Below, piece after piece: positions 1 through 10,547 of a stretch of DNA of 64,000 bases; positions within the stretch are counted from its first letter, which is position 1; every line of letters begins with the position of its first letter. A model generated the notes under the pieces. It was not told where the DNA came from, did no database searches, and saw only the letters and a list, made by a program, of their open reading frames with translations. The stretch lies in the NCBI GenBank assembly GCA_047967505.1, contig CM106540.1. One strand, given 5' to 3'. Made by a program: the position numbers and the translations under genes. Source of the DNA: Dipteris shenzhenensis (taxonomy: Eukaryota > Polypodiophyta > Polypodiopsida > Gleicheniales).

Positions 1-159
1 TGGTTAGGTTGACTATATTGAGCTTGTACAAATCTACTTAGGTACTTCCTGTGATTAACCATGCTCACATAGACTTGTGATCTAGAACCATACTAAACTA
101 ATTAATAAGAGCTCTCATTCTAAGCACAAAGTCTTGGGATAGATTCTCCCTTATTTTGC

Positions 160-600
160 TTTAGTTCACTTAGCTTTGTCCAGATATCCTCCCCGTTAAT
201 CTCCTATTGGAGTCTTTGCAAGAAAGCTTGGACATTGCATACCGGTTGGGAAAATACTCAATCAAAAACTGATTGAACCACATTTGAGCATTTTTAATTA
301 AGGTACATGGGAAATAGTCCATATACTCTTCATCTGTTGTTGCAACATTGATGTGGTAGGCACGAAAAAACTCTACAAGTGGCTATAAGGATCTTCATCA
401 TTCGTGCCTTTTAAAATTTGAAAATTTACCTTGATGTTGGAGCTGGTCTTGAAAATTTCTTCTCTAGAACCTGAGTAAGGCAAATCTATCACTTGGAAGA
501 ACTGATTCACTAGCTCCCCACCTCTCATAACCGCCTTCATGGTTGTGAGGTCTCTATAGATTGCTCCTGGCTTGGTTGGTACTGGTCTTCAAGCTATAAG
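160..600 (-). pseudogene. Ty3/gypsy gag fragment (retrotransposon gag domain), decayed
   Basis: Read on the minus strand from about 590 towards 160, the translation gives a run typical of plant gypsy gag proteins: an Asn-Glu-Asp-Asp-Pro-Tyr stretch, then Glu-Phe-Phe-Arg, then Asn-Val-Ala-Thr-Thr-Asp-Glu-Glu-Tyr and a Met-Trp-Phe motif, in the order of the capsid-like gag domain. At least one frameshift (near 370) breaks it, and no start, protease or LTR is recognisable on either side. The role in an intact element would be the capsid of the virus-like particle. It is a remnant of a gypsy element unrelated in sequence to the gag regions further right. The family call rests on motif order only. 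Confidence 0.6.
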
Positions 601-1411
601 GGTACATCTTGATGTATTCCTAGGCCGAGTAGTATCTCTATGGATTGTGAGAGGAACTCGGGTGGGCTACCTTAACTGCTAGTCATTCACCTTGGATATT
701 TGGTGGTGCCTCTCTCCATCAAAAGCATGCATGTCCTCATGACAGTGGATTCTTTGTCCATTAGCCGTAGCCGGTCTTATGGCTTCATACCTTTCTTGAA
801 GCACTCCTTCTAGAATGATAGTTGAGTATAATCAAACACATTCTCATGTCTTTTTAAGCTGGTCTTCTCCTTTATTATGTTGTTCTACTAAGGATATGGC
901 CATCCATTTGAAATCCAAACTCTTCGTAGATGAGTGCTCGGATTCCATTTGCCACGATGGACCTTCACCTACCAATCTTCTAGGATGCCTTGGACCAACA
1001 CCATCATTTTAACCTTTTGGTGCACCGAGTGCAATCTCTTTTAGAAGGTAGTTATTTACGCAGTTATTTGATTTTAACAGGCAGAGAAGAGAACAAGAGA
1101 TAGTGTGTCGAGTTCTCTTCCTCTGACCTGAGTTGCTAGGTTAGGGAGTTCATTGCAAGCCAAGGTGGCTTGGTTGTGTCAAGTTAGCTTGATTCAATGG
1201 AAATGAACAAGCAATTAATTGTTATTCTATGCAATCCTGATGTATTGCCTCCATTGTCTTAGTGTTTAAGTGTGTTATAACTCGATGTTCTCCCATCATC
1301 ATATGGTTCTCCCACAATAACTAACCCCAATCTCCAAGTGTTTTATATGTTGGCACCTATTTTGCACTCAAGCACACTCTCCTTGGGATTGCAAGAGTGA
1401 GCATCTTCATC
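601..1411. other. No gene seen; probable decayed flank of the gag fragment
   Basis: No frame longer than about 65 codons and no recognisable domain. Probably the upstream part of the same decayed gypsy element, but nothing proves it. Confidence 0.4.
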
Positions 1412-1527
1412 GAGCACAATACTGGGTTGGGAAGTAAACCAAGCATTTTTTAGTTAGAGGAGTGAGGGGTTAGAGCACAACACTGGGTTGGGAAGTAAAC
1501 CGAGCATTTTTTAGTTAGTCAGGTGAG
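1412..1527. repeat. Tandem duplication, about 61 bp x 2
   Basis: Two adjacent copies beginning GAGCACAA at 1412 and 1473 share a long stretch containing ACTGGGTTGGGAAGTAAACC and a TTTTTTAGTTAG tail, with a few substitutions. No coding potential. Confidence 0.85.
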
Positions 1528-2813
1528 GGACCAAATTCGTCAACATTTTGGAGATTCTACTTGGGAAGGGTCAAGTGATTTTTGAGTTGATAAGCTATTA
1601 GGGTAGGAGATTTTGAGAACCGAGTTGTCAAGCTTAGTGTCAAAGTGGAATAAGAAGAGAGTTCATGTTAGCTCATGATAAAGTGAAAAAGCTATTGGGA
1701 GTCGTGGCCTACTACAATAAATCTATTCAAGTAACTCCAGATGAGTGGCATTAATAGGTAGTGTGCTTGAAGACTGGTGTGTGGAATGTAAAAAAGTACT
1801 CGGATTGTTTTTTGACTAAATTTTTACTTAAGCAATGGGTGACACACTCTTAGAGAGATGAAGAAGATAGATGGCCAACATGAAGAGTATCTGAGCCACA
1901 GTTGTTACATTTGACTATGCAAAGTGAAGTAGTCTTAGAACCAGAGTTCAATGGCTGAAGGAGGTTGGTAGAAGAAATTGTCCAACATGAGCGACAAGAA
2001 TGATAAGAGAGATTCAGTTGACTACACTACCCCAAGCATGGAAGTTGACTATTATGTAGGGCCCATTTGCCTATTGGTTGTATCCTTGTGAGCAATTCCA
2101 ACCTAGCTTTTAAAAAATCTCTTAACCTTGGCTTTTTCAAATTCCAACCTATGTGACCAATAACTTCTAAAAGATTACTTTGCTTTTCAATTTTTAAAAG
2201 ATTTCTCAAAAAACTCTACTAACCTATTATTGCATACGCAACAACTCCAATCCTTTGCACTTTTTCAAATTTTACAATATTTTTGAATAAAACCCCTAAC
2301 CAATAGTGTACGGAACAACTTAGAAAAGCTTTTTTTGTTTGGATTTCAAAAACCCTTTATCAATAATTTTATTGATCTATAATATAATAATATATTTAAG
2401 ATTATATAAAAATATATTAAAACATAGTATAGTCTATACAAATTTATTTTTAAATTTTATTAATATTATCTATATAAAATATAAAATTAAATATAAAACT
2501 AATAGTTAAATAAAAGATAATTAGCATATACATTATAGCTATATTAAAGTAACTAATTTAAAAAGTATAATATTGATATTTAATAAGAATCGGAGTCTAA
2601 TATATTTTTTAAAAAATTATTTAACACATTTAAAAATTAATTTGCAAATAAAACAATATTCCTTCAAACAATTAAATAATGCAAGTATATCATAAAGTAA
2701 GAGGTATGTACAAAATCAATAACTACTTCAGAAATGAGTGAATGAATTTATAAGCTACGTGTTAAAAGAAATGCATCCATAAGCTTTTAGTTGCTATGCT
2801 TAGATTCTCTTAT
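1528..2813. other. Non-coding spacer, strongly AT-rich at 2300-2700
   Basis: No domain is recognisable. From about 2300 to 2700 the sequence is almost entirely A and T with short direct repeats of TATATAAAA type. The short open frame at 2027-2209 (minus) has no recognisable similarity and is taken as chance. Confidence 0.5.
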
Positions 2814-3330
2814 GGATATGATACTTTGTAGAGGCCTTAGATTTTCTTAGTTTAAGGCTTGTGTAGAGTATCATACCCATCGGATATCATTTGAGTTGTT
2901 TGGAATGCATATTTCCTTGTTTTATACCATGCATCATGAATGAGTGTTGAAAACATTGCACACTTAGTTCTTTAGACTATGTGCCCATCTCCAATGGATA
3001 TGATACTTTAGAGGCCTTAAAGTAAATAAGTTTAAGGCATGTGTAAAGTTTCATACCCATCGGATATCATCTACATGTTTGGAATGCATATTAATGAATC
3101 TTTGTTTCGTACCATGCATCATACTTGGGTGTTGAAAAACATGCTTGTTCTTCTTCTATCCTATCTTCTTACCTCTGATGAGTACGATACTTTGCATAAG
3201 CTTTATGTGTAGGGCCTCAGTAAATTATCATACCCAAATGATATCATTTAGTATATGGTTTGAAATGCATAATTCTTGTTTCTTAGCATGTATCATGCAA
3301 GAGTGTTGAGAAATATACGTCCATGTGTCC
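2814..3330. repeat. Tandem array of three 182-bp units, each opening with a hairpin
   Basis: Units start at 2814, 2996 and 3178, exactly 182 bp apart. Each opens with an inverted repeat. In unit 1 (2814-2878) the arm GATATGATACTTTGTAG pairs with an arm ending GTATCATACCC. My hand alignment gives about 24 pairs (some G-U) over 26 positions around a loop of about 13 nt. Unit 2 (2996-3058) folds nearly as well, and unit 3 (3178-3235) is weaker. The spacer after each hairpin is also conserved (GGAATGCAT, then a CATGCATCAT-like block, then GTGTTGAAAA). No open frame runs through it. The fold resembles a plant microRNA precursor or foldback-element unit. Expression is unknown. Confidence 0.8.
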
Positions 3331-3335
3331 ATGTT

Positions 3336-3965
3336 GAAAACGTCAGATGTGAGCATGCACAGCTTCTTGCCTAGATAGCTACAAAGAAAAATCATGAATG
3401 GGGCCTTTTTAGAGGCCCTTTTTCATCAATGCTAGTGCATATTAAAATGGGCCTCCAAAAGTGTCTCTTTCATGATTTAGATTCCACGTAGGAGTTACAA
3501 ATACAATATAACATATATCCTAAGAAAGGCCATTGGACATGCCAACATCTTGAAAGGGGAACTTTTAAAGACCATTTTTCATCCGCGCTAGCACAAATGA
3601 AAAAGGGCCCTTAAAATGCAAGTTTAGAGATTCACCATGCTTCCCTTGTACTCGTCCTATTTGCGGTGTTGTGAAATGTCAGATGTGAGCATGGATTGAG
3701 AATGTTTTATGAATAAAGAGAATTCATAAAAGGTGCACTTTTGAAGGTCTCTTTCATCTGGGCTAGCCCATATGAAAATGGGTCTTCAAAAGTGCACGTT
3801 TTATGATTTTTAGATGCCATGTTTGGGTTACAGATACGGTGCAACCCACCTCCTAATAAAGGTGGTTGGATATGCCAAAACCCGAAAGGAGCACTTTTTA
3901 AGACCCTTTTATCTGTGCTAGATGAAAAAGGGCCTTGAAAAGTACCATTTCCAAAGTTTTTTCTT
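3336..3965. repeat. Second foldback array: four hairpins in two duplicated pairs
   Basis: Four inverted repeats lie at 3390-3477, 3549-3622, 3722-3807 and 3888-3952, each with a purine/pyrimidine stem and a loop containing GCTAG. The third has about 40 paired positions (arm core AAGGTGCACTTTTGAAG, opposite arm TCTTCAAAAGTGCACG). Spacers between hairpins 1-2 and 3-4 are homologous, and the phrase GTCAGATGTGAGCATG precedes each pair (3342 and 3678), so the array arose by duplication of a two-hairpin unit of about 335 bp. The translated frame at 3707-3988 (minus) simply reads through the stem sequences and is not considered a gene. Confidence 0.8.
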
Positions 3966-4187
3966 GCACACATATCTATTCCTTTCAAAGTTTTTTATGT
4001 GGACAAATATATCTATTGTTTGTGTGCTATATACAAAAGGATGAAAAATGTATCCACACAGTATGGAACAATGCATCTACATGTCTTTGCACTATGCTCT
4101 ATGGATTCTTGCAAAAGGAGCAAGTCCATAATGCAATGCGGAAGCTAGGCAAAACACTAGGCAATTCCACAAATCTTTTCATGAATC

Positions 4188-5277
4188 TTTCACTCAAGCG
4201 GCCTTCGGATTTGGCCTTTGAATTGTTGCAATGTGGTTTCATGCGAGGAAGAAAGAAGAGAAAGAGGGGAGGGGAGGGGAGGCAGAGAAGGAGGGAGAAG
4301 GGAGGAGGAAGGGAAGAACGAGAAGGGAGTGAAGGGGGATAGAGTGACAACCACAAAGGCACTATAATGGAAACAAGAGAACACCCAAAACACTCTCTTG
4401 GAAGAGAAGAGGGAGCTTGTATTCAAACTTGTGCAAACAACAATGAAGACCAAAGTCAAACATTTGGCCTTTTATACAAGTCACCTTTTGAAGGGAGGGC
4501 CAACCATTTTCCTTTTTAGCACTCTCCCTCACTTTACAACCGTGGGCTTTGGGCTCGTAGGGTGCCAAGGCATATTGCTATTCTTACCGACTCTCCCTAC
4601 TAGCGGAAATAGTGCTTGTGTTAACCATATTAAAGCGCTTGGGACAAACTTGGTATTAGGAGGTGGTTCCAAAATAGCGTTGTGTTAGCCTCGCCATTCC
4701 TAGGCTTGGGTGATTTGGGGCTTAAACTCCCTGAGCACCCTCACACCTCCACTTGTTTGTGGTCATGAATGATGCATGAGACTCAAACTTGGAGTAGCGA
4801 GGCTCAGCTTTGTCGACACACTCAATGGTAACCCTATCTCGGGATGATATTTGGAAAACAAACTCCCTGAGTTTGAGCTGTACTCCTTTCATGGCTATTT
4901 TCATTGGTGTCACAATTTCATGTGGATGTGGAGCTAAACAATGCAAGGCACATGCAATCTTTGTGGCCCAGAAATGTGCATCTCTTTGTTCCTGCACCTC
5001 CTTGTTCAGGGCGGGGCAACTGGAACATACAGCCTATGCATGTTGTCTTGAATCTTTGGATCCTTGGACTTTGGAGCGGGCTTTGGGTATTTGGGGATCA
5101 AACTCCTTGACTTTGAGCTATACTCCTTCCGTGTGCACATTGCTTGTAATCATTGACCTTGGTGTATTTGGGTATCAAACTCCCTTGAGCTTGTCCTATT
5201 GAAGAGATCATTCGGCTTGGTCACCTTTACTCATTGATTACCTTGCATTTGGTAGTTGTACTCTGTGGATGTTAGCA
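4188..5277 (-). repeat. Left (3') LTR of gypsy A, truncated at its outer end
   Basis: The stretch 4188-5120 matches 26608-27511 almost base for base, apart from scattered C/T and G/A differences and a few indels. The inner edge is placed at 5277 because the minus strand there reads purine tract, CA, then TG. The left end lacks the TGTGGTGGG terminus seen beside the PBS of the right LTR. The segment at 4860-5190 contains imperfect internal repeats of a TCAAACTCC-TTTGAGC phrase. The short frames at 4190-4997 read through LTR sequence and are not genes. Confidence 0.7.
4468..4476 (-). promoter_or_regulatory. TATA box of the gypsy A LTR (left copy)
   Basis: Minus strand reads TATAAAAGG within GTATAAAAGGCC. 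It is conserved in the right LTR at 26867-26875. Its orientation agrees with the minus-strand element. Confidence 0.6.
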
Positions 5278-5290
5278 TGCCTCCTTTCCT
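5278..5290 (-). promoter_or_regulatory. Polypurine tract of gypsy A
   Basis: The minus strand reads AGGAAAGGAGG directly before the inferred 3' LTR start. It lies about 10 bp beyond the stop codon of the last open frame, the expected position for plus-strand priming. Confidence 0.55.
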
Positions 5291-5299
5291 GTTGCTGAT

Positions 5300-7048
5300 C
5301 TAGCCACACTGGAGGAAGTTGGTGGAGAGGTGATTGTAGGATGGCATAGCGATCCAGCTGCCTGGATGTGAGGTGAGCGAGGTATGAGCGGTACTTCCAA
5401 AAATGGGTGGCATGCATATCCTCGTAAGTGTGAAGGTGATGGCCGTGGAGATTGTGGATGCAGAGGTAGAGGTGGAGATCCTGGAACTAAGTTGGACCAA
5501 CATCGGGGTTGAAGACAATCTGGTTGGTCAGATTGTGAATGTAGTCATTGATGGGGTGGCTATGGGCAGAAGATCATGGAGGAGTAAGAGGATGAGGTGA
5601 TTGAAATGGACGGCGACAACGATGACTGGATTGAACCGTAGGTGTCGTTGAATGACTGGAGGCGAAAGCAAAAACATTCTTGCGTTATTTATCTTGGAAA
5701 GTTGTACTGAGGAAAATTGTACAACACATTGGGGTCCTATTGCTAGAGAGCTCAAAAGGCGGCCCAAGTCCAACGTCATTCCATGGGCATGTAGAGTGGG
5801 TGGACTTGACAATCGATGGATGCATTGCCGTAGTATCGCTAAAATTTCTCCAGCTTCAAAAATAGGAGCTGCCAATTTGACTATAGACTGGCATCTGATC
5901 GGCCACGAGGACAGGGACATCGGAACGAGGCTGTATCCTCCTCTTGTGCGCTTGGGATGAGCGTGGTGCCAGTTATCGAATGACTGTGCTATGAATTGTG
6001 TGAGAGGGTGCACCTCAAGAATTTCATAGAGGTGGAGGTTGGCGTCCTTGAGCTAGTGCTTGCAATGGTGCATTAGCACACTATCCAATAACTCTTGTAA
6101 GGACTGCAAGTCTGGACGCCAATGAGCATCTTCAAGAGGAGACCTTGGCGGGGATGGCAGAACTTTGTCATCAACAAGTGGCATTGGTTCTGTCTCTGGG
6201 GGACCTATAGGAGTTGCGGCATCAGTGCTTTGTACAAAATGTGTTGCTTTGAGTAGCGTGTTAAAGGCCTCATCAAGGAGGTTGACCAGAGCGTTAGAGG
6301 TGATGGACAGGGGAGGATCCGTGCTGTGCGGTGGTGGTGTTAGAGGGCATTGGACGAGTACTCAGGCAATGTTTTTCAAGGAAGAGGAGGTTGGGCAGCT
6401 TGTTGGGTGGGTTGGCGGGATCTAGTGGAGGCGGTAATAGAATATCTGCAGGGCGAAGAGGGTGATTGCATTTTGTTCTTTGTCCTCAGTTATTTCCTCA
6501 AGGTATGCTACGTGAATTGTTTCAAAATTGCTCACCAAGGACTCAAGTGAGTCTTGGAGAGCTTGTAGCACCCAATTAAAGAGTATTATTATTCCAAGGG
6601 GTTGGTAGGTGGTGGTCTAGTAGGCCGCAGCTTGGACTATTAAGGCTCGGCCATAGGTCTGCATCCAAGTTATTTCTGCATGCAGACTTTCAGGAGTGCA
6701 GATCCATGGCGTGAAATCCTCGGGCTTTGCAAGTTGCATCACTTCATCGTCCACATGATAATTAAGGGATTAAGTGATGACGTGGCACCAGCCTTGAAAA
6801 TTAAGAAGAATGGGATGGGCGGATAGGGTTTAGAGATCAGAGGGGTGGAGAAGAGATAGGGAGGTGGGATGAAGGTCAATAGAAAAATAAGACATGGCTA
6901 AGATGGGGCGGCAATGGTCGAGATTACGATGGAGAATAGTTTGAAGGGCGTTAGGCGGTAGTGGAGTAGTGAGGTCTAGGTGGAGTCTAGGTGGAAGGTA
7001 AGGTTTTGTATGCGGAGTGCATTTGTAGGGTTTGGGTGATGGTGTGTG
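5300..7048 (-). pseudogene. C-terminal part of the post-integrase ORF of gypsy A (coiled coil), unknown function
   Basis: One minus-strand reading can be followed from the edge of Copia-1 at 7048 down to a stop at about 5300 with only a few interruptions. The first part is Pro/Leu-rich (6830-7043). Near 6600-6430 follows a helical, heptad-like region (Leu-Gln-Ala-Leu-Gln, Leu-Glu-Ser-Leu, Glu-Glu-Ile-Thr-Glu-Asp) that suggests a coiled coil. Then comes a less regular region with a fully open 161-codon stretch (5528-6013) and a Ser/Thr-rich tail (5300-5518). It continues, once Copia-1 is removed, from the frame at 12955-15060. No known domain is recognised. Extra ORFs between integrase and 3' LTR are known from Tat-type gypsy elements and their function is generally unknown. 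Element B has a comparable region. Confidence 0.5.
7044..7048. repeat. Target-site duplication of Copia-1, left
   Basis: GTGTG, repeated at 12950-12954 directly outside the other LTR. Confidence 0.85.
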
Positions 7049-7201
7049 TGAGAGTGCTCTCAACGGAAGCAAGAACGGAAGAGGGAGAGAGAGAGACAGC
7101 GAGCCACAAAAGCTTTGGTGGGTGCAGAACCACCCATTTATATATGTGTTTGAGTATTGTACATAACCGGGGTAAAGGCACAGTGACCTTTAACCCCCAC
7201 A
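7049..7201 (-). repeat. 3' LTR of Copia-1
   Basis: 153 bp with TG...CA ends. Against the 5' LTR it lacks 18 bp before the ATTTATATATG block. A minus-strand TATATAAA lies near 7139-7146. The outer terminus TGAGAG-TG-CTCTCA is a perfect short inverted repeat. Confidence 0.92.
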
Positions 7202-7216
7202 ACCTCCCACTTAAAA
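7202..7216 (-). promoter_or_regulatory. Polypurine tract of Copia-1
   Basis: Minus strand reads AAGTGGGAGGTT right before the 3' LTR, a classic copia plus-strand primer. Confidence 0.8.
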
Positions 7217-8747
7217 AGGACAATGTGCCTTTAAGGGAGAACAACCAGTGAGCATACGATCCAATGCCCATTAATACACGACAATACTCAAACCGCTGAC
7301 TAGGTAGACTCTTCGTCAGCATATCTGCAAGGTTATCATCTGTATGAACCTTGACAAGCTCTATGCACTTGTCCTCAAGTACCTCCCTGATGAAATGGTA
7401 CCTGACCTCAATCTGTTTGGTCTTTTCATGAAAGACCAGATTCCATGCTAGTTGAATAGCACTCATGGAATCACTATGCAATGTCGGTACACCTGCATGA
7501 ATCCCCAAATCTCCCACTAGCCGATCAAGCCATATAGCCTCCTTGCAACCCTCTGTGGCTGCAACATACTCAGCCTCTGTGGTAGACAAAGCAATGCACT
7601 TCTGTGCACGAGACATCCACGACACTGCACCACCTACAAAGGTGAACACATAGCCAGAAGTGGATCTCCTACTATCCACATGACCTGCATAGTTTGAATC
7701 TGTGTACCCAAGTACATGCATGTCTCCTTTACCAAAGCAGATGCACATCTCCTTGGTACCCTTCATGTACCTCATGATGCACTTAACTACCTCCCAATGC
7801 CTCTTTCTTGGATTAGCCATAGACCGGCTAACAACTCCCACTGCAAATGCAATGTCTGGTCTAGTAGCTATCATAGCATACATAAGACTCCCAACCGCTG
7901 ATGCATAAGGAACCTTGGCCATCATGGCCCTCTCCTCTTCTGATTTGGGACTATCTGTATGACTCAGTTTCACATATGGAGGCAATGGAGTACTCATTGC
8001 CTTCCCCCCCTCCATATTGAAATGCTGCAATACTTTTGTAACATACTCCTTCTGTGAAAGCCAAAGGAGTTTCCTACTCCGATCACGCATGATGCGCATA
8101 CCAAGAATATGACCTACAAGTCCCAAATCCTTCATATCAAAGGCCTCATGCAACTTGGCCTTTAATGCATCTAGCTCATAAGTATTCTTGCTAGCCAATA
8201 GCATATCATCCACATATAGTGCCAAGATTATCAGGCTATTATCCTTAGCCCTTTTAGTGTAGAGGCAGTGATCAATTTCACTCCTTCTAAAACCCTGGGA
8301 CCGAATGAGAGCATCAAACTTCTGATACCATTCTCTAGGCGCTTGCTTAAGACCATAGAGACTCTTCTTCAGCTTGCAAACTAAATGCTCTTTGCCCTTT
8401 TCTTCAAAGCCTTCCAGCTGCACCATGTAAATTTCCTCATGCAAATCCCCATGCAAGAAAGCTGTCTTGACATCCATCTGCATAAGCTCCATATCCTCTG
8501 ATGCCACTAGTCCAAGCATGCATCTAAGTGTGGTCATCTTCACAACTGGAGAGAATATCTCATCAAAGTCCACACCCTTCTCTTGCTTGAACCCTTTAGC
8601 AACCAAATGGGCCTTGTACCTAGGCACATCATCAGTTGTGACCTTCATTTTGTAGACCCATTTACATGGCAATGCTTTCTTTCCATGTGGCAAAGAAACC
8701 AAGTCCCAAGTCTTATTCTTCATAAGTGAACTCATCTCTGATTGCAT
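7202..8747 (-). pseudogene. Copia-1 reverse transcriptase and RNase H
   Basis: The translation starting near 8747 shows the copia RT: Asn-Lys-Thr-Trp, a KWVYK motif, a Tyr-Lys-Ala-His-Leu-Val-Ala-Lys-Gly stretch, Phe-Leu-His-Gly-Asp-Leu, Tyr-Gly-Leu-Lys-Gln-Ala-Pro and the catalytic Tyr-Val-Asp-Asp. RNase H follows with Gly-Tyr-Thr-Asp, Thr-Glu-Ala-Glu-Tyr and His-Ser-Asp-Ser, so its acidic residues are present. It copies element RNA into DNA inside the particle. A single TAA at about 8766-8768 separates it from the integrase frame, with which it is otherwise in phase. The natural stop near the LTR is missing: the same frame runs through the 3' LTR into flanking gypsy DNA to 6987. Confidence 0.9.
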
Positions 8748-8768
8748 AGCATACTCCCACTTGCGTTA

Positions 8769-9974
8769 ATCCTTGTGCATCATAGCCTCTTTGTAGTAAG
8801 AAGGCTCCTCGCAATCAGTAAGCATCACATAGTCTACCCTTGGAACAAACCTATCAGGCGGTCTAGACACTCTAGATGATCTTCTCAAGGGCATTTCAGC
8901 TTGCTGTCCCACCTGCATATCAGCCACATTTGGCTCATCATTTCCACCAATAGATGATCCATCATCTACCCTTGATTGTATACCTATGGGAGTACTTGGT
9001 GGTACCATTTCTTGCACATTTGGTGCATGGAAAGCTTGCTGTCTATCAACATATGCAGGTGGATTCACATCCTCGAAAGTGATTCTCCTCATTTCCACAT
9101 CCCTCATGGGTGCCTTATGCATCTTCTTCTCATTAAAGACTACATCATGGTTGCGTATGATCTTCTTTACTTTTGGATCCCAGAGATGATAGCCCCTCTC
9201 TCCACTTTCACCATAACCCAGAAAGATGCATTTCCTAGACTTAGGATCTAGCTTCTTTCGAAGCTCTTTTGGCACATGTGCATATGCCTCACACCCAATT
9301 ATATGCAAATGAGAGTAAGAGGGCTTCTTGCCACTCCATGCCTCTTCAGAAATACCACCATCCAAACTCTTACTAGGTGATCTATTGATCACATGCACTG
9401 CAGTCTTCATTGCCTCAGCCCAAAAACCACCAGAAAGACTTGCATTGGAAAGCATGCATTGCAACCTTTCTTGAATGGTACGGTTCATCTTTTCTACAAC
9501 TAGATTTTGCTCTAGAGTATGAGGGGATGTGAGCTCCCTCTTAATCCCATGTGTATCACAGAAATGCTGAAAGTCATGAGAGAGATACTCTCCACCATTG
9601 TCACTCCGTAGGCATTTAAGCATTCTACCTGACTGATTCTCAACCAAGGCCAGCCATTTCTGAAATACCTAGAAGACATCACTCTTCCGAGCTATAGCAT
9701 AAGCCCACACTTTCCTAGTTGCATCATCAATGAATGTCACATAGTATTCAGCCCTGCCTAATGACCGTGTAGGCATGGGACCACATACGTCTGAATGCAC
9801 CAAATCAAGCTTTTCAAAATCTTTCTTTCCCCTTCTTTTATGGGCTGATTTAGTCTGCTTCCCATAGAGACAGTGCTCACAAAATTCAAAATCAGAGAAA
9901 CTCAAATGTGGTACATAACCCAAACGGCATAAGAGTTTCATTCCATTTTGGCTCATGTGCCCCAAACTGCAATG
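8769..9974 (-). pseudogene. Copia-1 integrase
   Basis: The N-terminal zinc-binding segment is visible (His-Cys-Ser-Leu-Gly-His-Met near 9970, then a Cys-Glu-His-Cys pair). The catalytic core follows with His-Ser-Asp-Val, Phe-Ile-Asp-Asp-Ala-Thr-Arg, Arg-Ser-Asp-Asn-Gly-Gly-Glu-Tyr, and a Glu in the Val-Val-Glu-Lys-Met-Asn motif, so the D-D-E residues remain. After it come the conserved Pro-Ser-Tyr-Ser-His-Leu and Gly-Cys-Glu-Ala-Tyr stretch and a Ser/Pro-rich linker to RT. Two amber stops break it, at about 9666-9668 and about 9973 (the latter at the place of a usual Trp). The protein would join cDNA to the host chromosome. Confidence 0.88.
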
Positions 9975-10470
9975 CTACAAAGAAGTGCTTGGCTGCTCGG
10001 TTATTGCAACAACATGATCAAATACCCCTGATACATGTAAGGGATACAAAGTCCCACACTTGGCACCCCTGGCCAAAAGCATAGAGCCCTTCTGAATTTT
10101 CCAACTCTGAAAGCCAAAAGTGGTGTGAAAACCAGCATCATCTAGTTGACCCACTGAAATAAGACTCTTGGTCAACTTAGGCACATGTCTCACATGTTTC
10201 AAAATAAATGCAGACCCATTTGCAAAAGAAAACTTTTATGTCACCTACTCCCACTATGTCACATGCATAGTCATTTCCAAGATGCACACAACCTGTCTTT
10301 CCACTATCATAAGTGGAGAACTATTCCCTATGGGGAGTAACATGGAATGAAGCACCAGAATCCAAAATCCAATCCTAGGAATATGCATCATCTGAAGTGG
10401 TAAGCAACTCTGCGGATAAACTAGACATGAAGAGATCGTCATTGTCACTATCATGTGTGACTGCATTGAT
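9975..10470 (-). pseudogene. Copia-1 aspartic protease, frameshifted
   Basis: Minus strand shows Trp-Ile-Leu-Asp-Ser-Gly-Ala-Ser-Phe-His-Val-Thr, the protease active site, with DSG at about 10354-10362. A TAG lies immediately upstream (near 10375). Downstream the frame changes near 10210 and continues with His-Val-Pro-Lys-Leu-Thr-Lys-Ser-Leu-Ile-Ser-Val-Gly-Gln-Leu, the conserved region leading into the pre-integrase domain. Its job would be to cut the polyprotein. The compensating shifts at about 10560 and about 10210 put only this part out of phase. Confidence 0.8.
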
Positions 10471-10547
10471 CTCCTCGATCTTCACTTTTCCTTTGTTCTC
10501 CCTTGGATCTCTTCCTTTTGATTTGCACCCCAATTTGCATTCTTTTT

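Noticed and set aside
2814-3965. CRISPR-like regular repeat array
   Set aside because: Period is 182 bp or irregular, the units themselves are diverged hairpins and the genome is a plant nuclear one. A CRISPR reading has no support.
3707-3988. 93-codon open frame on the minus strand
   Set aside because: It reads through the hairpin stems, and its repeated residues mirror the inverted repeats.
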